In this document: piece by piece, positions 24,157 to 34,406 of the stretch
How the letters are laid out: each line of letters begins with the position of its first letter
Position numbering within the stretch: position 1 is the stretch's first letter
NCBI GenBank assembly: GCA_019722365.1
Contig: JADFUC010001700.1
Coordinates: 1 to 64,000, forward strand
Source: Lithospermum erythrorhizon
Taxonomy: Eukaryota > Streptophyta > Magnoliopsida > Boraginales > Boraginaceae
Reading direction: 5' to 3'
DNA length: 64,000 nucleotides
The notes under the pieces: model-generated
Databases searched by the model: none
Seen by the model: the letters and a program-made list of their open reading frames with translations, nothing else
What the model was told of the DNA's origin: nothing
Translations under genes and position numbers: made by a program

Positions 24157-27014
24157 TGTTGAGTTAGGACCGTCGTGACTTTAGCCTCAATAGTCACTTT
24201 AAGCGATGGATAGCAGATTAAAAGCGACTTTGTTATATCATAAATAAAACAATACAACTTCAAATCCCGCCGGATGGGCTAGCTTTCGACAATACAACAA
24301 TTGAAAATAATATATAAGTACAATATCAAACTACTTGTTTTTACAATGAGACAAAAATAATTATTCATTACAACACGAAACTTCAGAAAGAATAAAAAGA
24401 AATATAGTATTTGAGTCTTCGAAGCCACAATCGCCATCTTCGAATGCAGCAGCTACTACGACCAATGCATCTGGTCATCCTACTTGGCAACCTAGGCACA
24501 TAAGCGCCCGCCCATGGGGAAAATAGAAGTCGGCTAAAAATTTGAGTGAAAGATAAATGCCACGTAAGTTAACTACGCTTATCATGTACAAAATAAGGAA
24601 TAATTTAAATCTACTAGCTTTGTTAAAAACTATATACCCGAGTTATATTTTCTATATTCACACCACAATTTAAATCTTACTTAATGACTTTCTAAGTAAC
24701 ACCGATAAACCCGCATGTAATTACGATCCGCGAGACCCCGCAAAAGCTATACCAGTAAGCCGATCATTAAATGACTAGATGCCGTCCAGTTCTAATCACG
24801 TGCACATAACCAACCGTCAATCTCCTGGCGCTCTTATACGAAGTATAAAGCTGATAACCAACGCTCTTATACGAGTATAAAAGGCGATACTTGTCTTATA
24901 CCGAGAAATATAAAGTTGAAATAACCAACGCTCTTATACCGAGAAGTATAAAGGCGATAAGCAACGCTCTTATACCGAAGTTATAAAGGCGATAAACAAG
25001 CAGCTCTTATACCCGAAGTATAAGGCGATAAATAATCTTTCTTATACCGAAGTATAAAGGCGATAAATAACGCTCTTATACCCAGTATAAAGGCGATAAA
25101 CAACTCTTATAGAGCCACTGACTTAATAACCATCCAATTCTAAGTCGTCTCTAATACTCAAGTCACCTCAAAGATGCGATATAACTCTGGCCATAAGCGC
25201 CATGACAACCACTACTGACACCTAACAATAGTAATGCGGCGGATAAAAGCGTCTCAATCACGGTTCAATATAAGCGTCGGCCGGTATAGAAATGCGAGAA
25301 ATAGAGCAAGGCCAATCAGTACAAATGCCTCTGTGAGGCCGCTTGAGCGGAAAATACATAAGTCGAGAGCGAGCTACTACTTACCTCGAGCCCTTTGAAG
25401 TCATGCCTAACTCCGATGATACCTCTCAATGACCAACTCTCTTTGCTCAATGACATTAAAAACCTTGACTAAAAAGCGACACCTGATCGTAAATCAATCC
25501 ATGACCGCCGACGAGGCCACGCTAAATACCAAAAGTGCCGACAAGGCATGAGGAAAACAATCTGAGAGCGAAAGAGTAGTAGAAATACAAAAGTGCCGGC
25601 AAGGCCACAAAAATACAAAAAGTGCCCGGCAGGCCACGGAAGAACAAAAGTCTTGAAGCAGTAGCACGAAATACCAAAGTCTTGAGCAAGGCCACCAATA
25701 TAACGATAATATAAGTGGGGAGTTGACCTTAACTTACCTCAAGCCAGTCTTCAATGCTGCAGAATAGAGTCACATAATCATGTTATGGCTCGCGCGTAAT
25801 CTTACCACCCGTTACGTATGACCGTTACCAGCGTAATCATATTACAAGGACGTATGCATATTTTAAAGTAGAATGCAGCTGAGTAATACCGTGAGATAAG
25901 TATTACTTTCTCTTGAAACATCACAAAGTCCTCCTGAAAAGAATGCGATCACGGAATGGCTGCCCCTTCCCGTGGTCAAGGTATGCTGGCCCAGTATACT
26001 AAGGAACTAATACGGGCTTCACGTTAGAGATAAGCATTAAAATTTCAAATGAATGATTTACAGCGGTCCTAGCATGTGGAGTAAACTATCGAATTATAAT
26101 CCAGTCGAGACATGACAATGTCGATCCCCGCTAAAATTCCGTCATATTTATTCTTTTGCTCATTCTGAATCGAGAAACATAAATTAGATTTCTTAGTTAA
26201 TCGGCGGTCACAATTAGCCGCCTGTACTCCAAAATATCAATTCCACATTTCGACTTGGAATTAACACTTTTCAACTTTAACTCCGCTTTGTCGATTTTAA
26301 ATCACCAATTTAACATCATAACCTTCTGATAAGGTCCCAGATTAAGCTCCACACACATTTAAAGTCTTATAAAATATCACCCCAAAGTCAGCTTGAAACC
26401 TACTAGAAAAGTCAACTCATTATAACGTCCCTCAAGCGACATCAAATCGTGAATTAAGTAACTTTTATATGCTTATCATCATGGCCTCCATAACAAGCTA
26501 AGATCCATCATAAATTGAATTATGCAAAAGTCAACTAAAGTCAACTATGTCAAAAACCCAAAGAAATATCCCAAAAGATTTGAACTTCTTGCATAACTCG
26601 AGAAAGAGAATGATGAGAGAAAGATATTACACCAACGATCTCTTGAGTTTGAAGCGTAATCGAAGAGAAATGAAAATTTCAAGGGGTAGGGGGAATGGAT
26701 ATCTCGTAGCTAAGATGGAGGAAGATATTTTTTTTGTGTTTTTGGTTTGATAAGGATGAAGGTGATAACTTAGCCATAAAGTCACGAAAAAACCCCTTGC
26801 TTGAGGGAGTTCGTGCAGAAATCGCTCGAATCGAGTTATCGAGCGACTTAACGATCGCTTGCTTTCGAAGATTATCCCTAGGCTAATACTACTAAATTAT
26901 AAATGTAACAAACAAATATTAAAATAATATTATTATGAAATTATTTATACTATACTTTGGCGGGTCCTTATGAATCGAAAATTTTAATTTTTTTTTAACG
27001 TGGCGGTTATTACA
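24157..27014 (-). mobile_element. Probable solo LTR (long Ty3/Gypsy-like), copy B
   Basis: On the minus strand it starts TGTAATAACCGCCACG and ends CTCAACA, so it is bounded by TG...CA, and it has no coding capacity over 2858 bp. It is the reverse-oriented relative of 20038-23140 and 51970-55140. It interrupts sequence on its right that reads as LINE endonuclease. The immediate 5-bp flanks (ccggg and acctc) do not match, so a simple target-site duplication is not preserved. The element family is inferred from structure only. Confidence 0.55.
24826..25115 (-). repeat. Minisatellite of hairpin units inside copy B
   Basis: About eight tandem units of 33-38 bp, each with a core like cttataccgaagtataaag followed by gcgataa. 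In the element's own direction (minus) the core reads ctttatacttcggtataag, an inverted repeat closed by a TTCG loop. Units differ by single-base changes and indels. Confidence 0.75.
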
Positions 27015-27019
27015 ACCTC

Positions 27020-27262
27020 AATGAGCCAAGGCTCGTAGCGTATCATGCAGCTCATTTTCCCAAATCCCAAAAGCTGCCTTCTAACCACTGCATTATTGCT
27101 TCCATATATCTGATTAACATGGCTCTGATTGTCTTATGACTGCGCTTCATGATATCTTTGCTCATCATTCACCTTAACATCAAAGCTAACCAATTGGGGG
27201 TTCCAACAAATACATATTCTACCTACTTTATCAAGTATTGTATTATGTACAAAAGACCAACT
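27020..27262 (-). pseudogene. LINE endonuclease fragment
   Basis: The minus strand reads GRICICWNPQLVSFDV, then VNQIYGSNNAVVRRQL and PWLIE. This resembles the plant L1 endonuclease pattern (a WxP start, VYGxNxxxxR, and PWLxxGDFN). The frame is broken, and it stops at the boundary of the solo LTR at 27014. Confidence 0.5.
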
Positions 27263-27264
27263 AG

Positions 27265-28575
27265 GAAACATGCTTGATAAGTGTTTATTATATAGTATTT
27301 TGAGGCCAATTAAGTAGTAGGCGATGTTATTTTATGTCGAGATATAATTTGCACTTGTTTTCGTTTTATTTGAGTTTAGCGATTATCAAGAGTTAAAGTG
27401 AAGGAATTGGGCTTGTGAATAGAAGATATAATCATTAAAATTTACATGAGTCATGATCGAGAATAAGTGATTCGGCCCGTTAATATTAGGTTATGGCAGC
27501 TTTATAAAGAGGGAGGAGTTAGGTAAAAAAGAGAATATCTCTGATTTTCTAGATCAAGAATTCATCATCTTTATTTGGAGCTTTTTGGGCGCATGGTAGG
27601 AGGCTAGCCGAGAAGCAATTGAGAAGTTATTATATGTGTGCACAAAGGCAAAGTTGGAGTTAAATTTACTTTTAATTGGTTGAATAATTCTAATTCCAGA
27701 ATCTAATTTTTTTATTATTAAGGATGAATGCCATTAATTTCATCAGCATTTGTTGTGTCTTTTATTTATGAATTAATTTTATTTATTAGTGAGGACCATG
27801 ATGTAGTTGGATTCAGTTATTTGATTTTCTTGGAGTTAATTTAATTCTAGTTTCATAATTCTGATTATTGTGCGTGAGTGAGTATTTAATATCTTGATAT
27901 CAATATTAGGATGGTTCATATAAGTGATTAATTGCTAGAAATAGGGTTGTCGACTGCAGTAATAATCGAGCAACGTGTTTCGATTCACAATAAGATATGG
28001 GTAATGCCGTGTGCAATTCAAGTATATGTTATTTAAAAGATCTCCTATTTTAAATTCATCGTAGAGATATAGTTAGTTCTTGGGAAACGGTGGTGTTAAG
28101 CGAAGTAATATCAATTGTATAAGAATGCTTTTTGTTATGAGATTTAAGCAACTACTAGGTAAGTTGAATACGACGATCCGATGAAATCTTATTAATCTGG
28201 CTTATCTTTCAAATATTAAGTAAGATTCAACTTTTTGTGCATTCATTTAGTATTAGCTAATTTAATTGCTTAGTCAATTTAGTTAAGTAGTCTAGATCTA
28301 AATTTACTCTTTAAATTATTTAGTTAATTAGGATTAAGAAAAGACCTAGTCCTTGTATATTGGAATTTGTGAGGCGATGCCGTTCTTATTCGTTATACTT
28401 AGCAATACGACCGGTCTCGACGAAAGAAACACATAAATTTGTGTTGTCAGTACTCTTTGGACCTACATCTACATTACCGGTCTAAGTTTATTCTCAACTA
28501 AACAAACCAAATCAAATTTACTATACTTCCCTTCTAATCCTAACTTGTTTATTAGGGCTGATAAGTCCTTTAATA
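27265..28575 (+). repeat. LTR/leader-like non-coding repeat
   Basis: About 1.3 kb without reading frames lies between two LINE-like pieces that read on the minus strand. A TATA-like gctttataaagag (27498-27510) and a pyrimidine- and T-rich tract downstream resemble the promoter and R-U5 region of a Ty3/Gypsy LTR. The family and exact borders are uncertain. Confidence 0.3.
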
Positions 28576-28599
28576 TTAAAATAATGATATCCGTTTAAA

Positions 28600-29480
28600 G
28601 GGGTGGGGGGTTCTTTCGTATTTCACACAACTTTCTGGAACTCTTCTTCTGGCACTTGACATTTTCCTCCGTTCCTTCTTTAGCATTTGCTAAGTGATCT
28701 AACATTGGCCTTGACATAGTTTGACCCCATTTCATGCTTTCCTCTGTGATTTGGAAATATCCTTGCTAATATCTTTCCGTCGTTATCGAGATTGAAAAGC
28801 ATTAGCCACGTTTAGCATACTTTAGGAGACACATAAGTTGTTCATTAATATTATCAACAATGCTATCCTTTGCATTGCATTTTGCTTTCGGCAATGGGTA
28901 CCTCACAACAACCTCATGGACAAAGATCGGCCTCTGCTTGTTTGCTAACTTGGTTGCCATATCTTCTTACTTCGAGGTTGTGCCAGCTGGTGGTTTCCCA
29001 AAATTACAATGGTGAGATATTTTAAGCAGACAACATTATGACTACAATTTGAGGTATCATTCAAACTCCAATTTTTTACTAGAAACTCCATTCACTTTCA
29101 TTCGCGACACATGGCTAGGTAACTAGACCTAGCGAATCGTGTAGCGCCCGTCCCGCAAGCAATGGATTACCCGGCCGCAAACGCGATCCTTACTAGACAT
29201 CTCGCCGTTCAGTGCAGCTAAGATCACGGTATATGAAGTCTTACGAGAACATACCACTTTCCTTTCCTTCTATTGACCCCGGGACTCGGGGAGTCCATGG
29301 ATTTAGGAAATAAATCGGATGTTGTGCAAAAATCCATGGCCTCTGTGTCATTCGATCTACTGCCGTCGTCGTCCCAAAGTTGAACCGGGGAGCAACCCAC
29401 AGATGCTAGTTTGAACATCTTCTCAAAAACCAAACTCCCTCCATTTCACCTTCAAATTTCTCAATCATGATGAAATTAGG
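28600..29480 (-). pseudogene. LINE ORF1-like (DUF4283) fragment
   Basis: The minus strand near 29350-29280 reads QRPWIFAQHP, then FLNPWTP, close to the DUF4283 pattern of plant LINE ORF1 (GPWxFxxxPxxxxPWTP). The piece at 29200-29120, with GNPLLAGRA and LGLVT, fits the following part of that domain. Several frameshifts break the frame. Order and strand agree with the endonuclease fragment at 27020-27262, so both may belong to one LINE split by later insertions. Confidence 0.45.
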
Positions 29481-30292
29481 GTTTATACCAGCTGACATTA
29501 CCGATACGTAGCAAATTTCCATCAGTTAATCGAGATCGCGTGGTAGATTGATATTTGACGCGTTTGCCGGCGACTTCCTCGGTGGGATAGCATAAGCCTC
29601 GTTTGAAATCTTCTTCGTTCGCCTACCTATGCATAGGTTGATTTATTATCATGTTGTTGATGCAGCAGAGTGGAGATTCTGAGGATTCTCGCTCCCGGCC
29701 ACGCCATCGCCGCCACTGCGTGAGGAGACAAAGTCGGATTCATAGGAGTTTGCATTGGTGAAAGTTGACTTTTGGTGACTTCATTTCATAGTAGAGAGAA
29801 TCAAGCGTTGTATTTAATGATGTACAAAAATGTAACGGCTTTTGAATGAAATTTTGATGATGAATAAATATTTAATTTATTGTATTTTTGAAAATGTGTC
29901 ATAAAGGCAATAGTTAACATGTTAATAAATGAAAATATTTGATAGAAAATTTTCTTCTCAATTTTGTTATGAAATGAGTCGATAAAAATATATTCATGTT
30001 TAGTTTCAGGTTTTTATTTATTTTCAAATTTACTTCTTCATATATGGATATGGGATAAAAACCTCTTAATAGGATTGTAAAAAATTATTTAAAAAAATAT
30101 TGTAAAAAAATATTTCTAAAAATGTATTCAATGATATTGGTTTTTTTTATTAGAACATAGAATAAAGAGTAACTATGAATCAAATATGGTAAAGAATCTA
30201 AAAACATCAATTAAAATGAGTTACAACCAATTTTTTTTAGTTAATTTATAAATGAAAAATTTACTTCTTTCTAATAAAAGACTTATGTATTA

Positions 30293-30543
30293 CTCCTTCC
30301 ATCCCACAAAGATTGTCCACTTTTTTTTATAGTTGTAATTTTCAAACTTTGACCTTAAATATATTTATTTGTATTGTATAATACTTTATAAAAAAATATA
30401 TCAATGGAAAGAGTTTGAAATGTATTTTTCATTGATATAGTTTTCATCAAGTATTATACAATACGAACAAAAATATCTACGGTCAAAGTTCAAGAGATAT
30501 AACAAAAAATAAAAAGTGGATAATTTTTGTGGGATAGAGGGAG
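30293..30543. mobile_element. Stowaway-type fold-back MITE
   Basis: A 251-bp element flanked by TA dinucleotides (30291-30292 and 30544-30545). The ends ctccttccatcccacaaaga and its complement (tgtgggatagagggag) form terminal inverted repeats of about 30 bp. The interior is also largely self-complementary (attgtataatac near 30375, gtattatacaat near 30450), so the transcript could fold into one long hairpin. Confidence 0.8.
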
Positions 30544-30839
30544 TACTTTAGATGAAAACTGTCTAGTCCTTAAGGTCAATTCAACTAAATGATGTGAATA
30601 TGTGCATATATGATCATTTTGGTGTAAAAACTGATTAATAATTTATGATTGGAAACAAAAATGTATGTAAGAGATATATAGAATTGATAGAAGCAAAGAG
30701 ATCATGTAATTATCGTATTCATTAGACTAGGTACTGCTCCTGTTTGTCTTGATAAAGCTTTAATTTGTTTAGCCTTCAGTTCTAGAGTGTCGTGTGGCTT
30801 CAGGTTGTCCTAAATTTAATATCCTAACAGAAAGACAAC

Positions 30840-33048
30840 TTTGTTGATTGCGAAGGTGAAAGATATATACGATGAAGGATATTTTCTCGTCCTAGCGATA
30901 ACTGATTGACAGAGTGCGTTTGATAGAATTTTAGCTTCCATTCCATGTAAAGGCCATGTACCTACTTTAGTTGAGAAATGATATTTCTCCATGAATAGTT
31001 TCCAATTTATTTATTTATTTAATTTTTTTGTGATTTGAACTGTTGAAATATAGTTATAATTAGAATTTGTTTCCAATATTTTTTTACAAGTGCTTAATGA
31101 GACGAGTCTATGGTGGTTTAAAAATACTCAACATGTTACTGAGAATGCTATTTATCAGCTTCTGATAAGAATGTAACAATTGCAAAAAAATGTTTAGTTT
31201 TTCCTATGGAATTTGTAGGTAGATGCTAGTGTTTCCATTACTTTCCTTTTTCCGTTATCCTTGTTAATTACTCCCTCCATGATGGAGGCTCCATCCCAAA
31301 AAGATTGTCTAGTTTCTTTGTCAATTCTGAATACAACTACTTTTACGCATGTTGTATAATATTTGATAAAAATGTATCGAAATTCATAACTGGATAATTT
31401 TGTTGCAATGCAAGGAGTTGTAATCATGTTTAACTGATTGACCTAATCGCATGCCTCCCCAGTCATCCCTCTTTGAATTTTATTTAGTCTAATTCATTGA
31501 AAATTGCACATTGCTTACTGCCCCCATTCATCCCCACTCAAAGTCTACCTTGTATCCTTACTTTACATAGGTGCACAAATCTGATAGGTATATTTGTTGT
31601 AGAGCCTGGATATATTTACCTTAAAATATGATTTTGGCTGTTAATAGTTGTATTTCTTGTTTGCAGCAAGAGGCTTCTTAACAGGGAGCACTGATACATC
31701 ATTATGGACAATCTTCAAAAATGGTATTCGTAACTATTGTGGAAATACTCTCCCAGATGGTGCGTTGTAAATTTTAAGAAGCATGCTTTTCATATCGTGT
31801 TATCAAAATAAGCTTTATTAATATATGACAAGTTTGGTGAAAAACCAAAGGCTTTTTGTAAACATACTCACACCGACCACTAAAGCCATTGATCATGATG
31901 TTCCAGTAACTCCTAATGAGGTTTGCATTTCATAATTCCAAACATCTCTTATACAGTCATAAAATCTACTAAATTCTAAACTTTTTACTTGATGGATATC
32001 CTTGATCTAGATAGTGCAACGTGGATTTATGAACCAAGCTGACTTGGAAAAGGCAAGTAAGAAGGCGTTGAGCTTGTTTGAGTAATGTCAGGTTACTGTT
32101 TGAGTTTATTCTATTTTGATATTTGATTTAACCTTTAGTGCCCTTAAACCTTATTTCTTTTAAGTTTGTTGATGCAGTCTCTGTCACCTTTTTTTTATGT
32201 CATTCTTCTTTTAAATAATCATCATTTGCCTTTAAATGTTTGAATGGATGGACTTTAAAAAAGTTTTCTTCCGCCTTCCATGAATGTCACTATTACTTTC
32301 CATGGATTATGTCAAATTATCAATGTGTTACCGTAAGATGCTACATAGATCTATCCGTTAACCTTACTGTAGATTGTCTTTAAGTAATCAAGTTATATAA
32401 TTCATGGCTAGCAAAGACTTGAAAATATGTTGTCTACATGGTTTTCCAGTTCTTTTACTATGTCTTGCCTAATGTTTGGTTGGCTTCATTTCTTCGGTCT
32501 TTGCCAACTATTCTTATCCAAGCCCCGTCGTCTCGTTACGGCCAATTTCTTGTTTGGTTTACTTTACTATTTAGTTACACATATTTCAATTTATTAATCT
32601 TATTAGTTTAGTTTATATTTTAGGATTTATGTTACATTGAACTTTGTTGAAAAAGACTTGAAATATATTTAAGCCAACTTTAAAGATGTAGTGAGTCATG
32701 CTATATGTTATTTTAAGGTAAAGAGATAATCAAAGAGAGGAATTATAACTAATCATCTCAATGAAAGACACTTACTTGATTCAGATAGAGTCTATACGTC
32801 ATTCAAATATATTGGCTTACGTATTAAATAAAACCATTCAGAAAGTATTAAATCATTGGCTCTAATAAAGTATACTATTAAATCGTGACTACAATAAAAA
32901 TTTATGTCTATTACATCATTGACTCTAATAAAAATTTATGTCTATTGCATTGTTACAACAAGTTGCAAAGGAACAAGGCTTAATATTGGTGGATACTAAA
33001 TATGAATTTGGGAAGGATCGTGATGGTTCTGTGCTGCTAATTGATGAG
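30840..33048 (+). pseudogene. PUR7: SAICAR synthetase (PUR7/purC) pseudogene, truncated
   Basis: Exon-like blocks at about 30850-30952, 31091-31218, 31667-31759, 31833-31920, 32011-32091 and 32959-33048 read in order as phosphoribosylaminoimidazole-succinocarboxamide synthase, the plastid enzyme of de novo purine synthesis. Recognisable stretches are KVKDIYDEGYFLVL, QSAFDRILASIP, TSLWWF, GSTDTSLWTIFKNG, LTPTTKAIDHDVPVTP and [19 protein letters not shown]. It is dead: the Arg codon before QSAFD is TGA (30907-30909), a frameshift lies near 31150, and TAA (32083-32085) replaces a Tyr after SLFE. The donor after the first block is GC, and the acceptor of the last block reads CAA. The transit peptide and N-terminus and about the last 90 residues are missing. 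Introns persist, so it is a duplicated gene, not a retrocopy. Confidence 0.85.
31271..31417. mobile_element. Stowaway-type MITE in the PUR7 pseudogene
   Basis: Begins with ctccctccat after a TA, and the far end carries a partly complementary tgcaaggag. The left end contains a small internal duplication (atggaggctccat). It lies in the intron before the third block of the pseudogene. Confidence 0.5.
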
Positions 33049-33049
33049 G

Positions 33050-34260
33050 TGAACTTCCATCTGAGATCTACCTTTTGTTGAATTTGTACACGCACATAAA
33101 GAAACTTCCACCGAGAAGAAGATGAATATCATCTTGAAATATGTTGGCCAAGAATAGTTTTTTAGGCTTCCAAGATATTGTAGAAGATGTCAAAGTGGGG
33201 TAAATGTTGAGATATATAGTGGATCCATTTTTTTTTTAAATAGTACACTTATCCTATTTTCATAAATGTGTCAGGAATAAACACACTAAATGGGACGAAA
33301 GATATCATCTAGTCCGAGCCATGTTGGAACGAGCTAGCTCTTGCTTGGAGTCTTACACCCTCGGGTTTCATTTGTCAATTCTAGCTTATATAAGATGATA
33401 GTAGGACATGGAGTATCTTGTTTTGTTTCAAATCAAGAGCTATTGTGATAGAGGTGGCAATTGTTTGGTAAAACACAACTATGTATTGAAATATAAATTG
33501 ATTTATCAACAAAACTTATTCAAACTTACCTCTAAAAGTTTTGTTTTTGGGTAATCATTTGAGGGATGAATCTAAATTGATTTATCAACACAACTGAGTA
33601 TTGTCATATAAATTGATTTATCAACACAACTAAGATGAATCTATTTTTTCAAGTGAAATAATTTTTAAACTATGAAATGAGGTGAATGATGAGAGTCCCA
33701 CCGATTCTCTTAGGGTTATTCCAAAAACTTAAACAAATTGTAGCATCCATTGCCTTGATTTAATTTTTTTTAATGAAAACTTCTTTTCCTCTACCATATC
33801 ATTCAAATTGTTAAAATACAAACTCCTTTAATAGTCATATTATTGGAAAATGTTTCGTTTTCCATATTTTTAAAATCATATTACACTCGTATATTCGTAC
33901 TATTAGAAAATGTTTCGTTTTCCATAACTTTAAAATGACATATTTTTTTTAGAAAGAAATACATATTCCACCAACCTGTGGCGTGTTGTATGTAGATATT
34001 CTTCGTCAAGTAATTTATTTTAGCATCCGCTTGGTATATAAACAACACTATCACACTTACGCTTAGAATAGTAAGCTTTTTTAATTGAAATGATAATTTT
34101 GTCGCCAATGAAATTCTACTTCTATGACTTTGAATGGTGGAAGCGAAATAGATAAATTTTACATCTAAGCGCTATTTGGGTGTGTGTATAACAGTATATG
34201 CATATCCATAATCTTGTAGAAGAAGCAATATTTTTTAGTTCAGGTCGAAAACATATTCTA
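33050..34260. other. Intergenic AT-rich DNA
   Basis: No supported gene. A direct repeat containing aaattgatttatcaacacaac occurs around 33570-33630. A repeated gaaaatgtttcgttttccat occurs at 33845 and 33905. The right part is the likely DnaJ promoter. Confidence 0.4.
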
Positions 34261-34267
34261 ACATCTA

Positions 34268-34276
34268 AAACCCTAA
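34268..34276 (+). promoter_or_regulatory. Telo-box upstream of the DnaJ gene
   Basis: AAACCCTAA lies about 130 bp before the proposed start codon. Telo-boxes are frequent near transcription starts of plant housekeeping genes; a role here is inferred. Confidence 0.35.
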
Positions 34277-34406
34277 ACAACTAAACCCCCCGAAACATGA
34301 TGTCTTAATTCTTACTACCAAATGCACCAATTCTCCTGTAATAATATACTCCCAACATTTCAAAAAACTTCATTATATTTTTTTTAATTACAAATTTAAC
34401 TAAATT

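Noticed and set aside
24826..25115. CRISPR-like array
   Set aside because: This is a plant nuclear minisatellite: units are contiguous and near-identical, with no unique spacers.
31194..31427. 77-residue minus-strand frame as a gene
   Set aside because: It spans a MITE and a pseudogene exon on the wrong strand; a chance frame.
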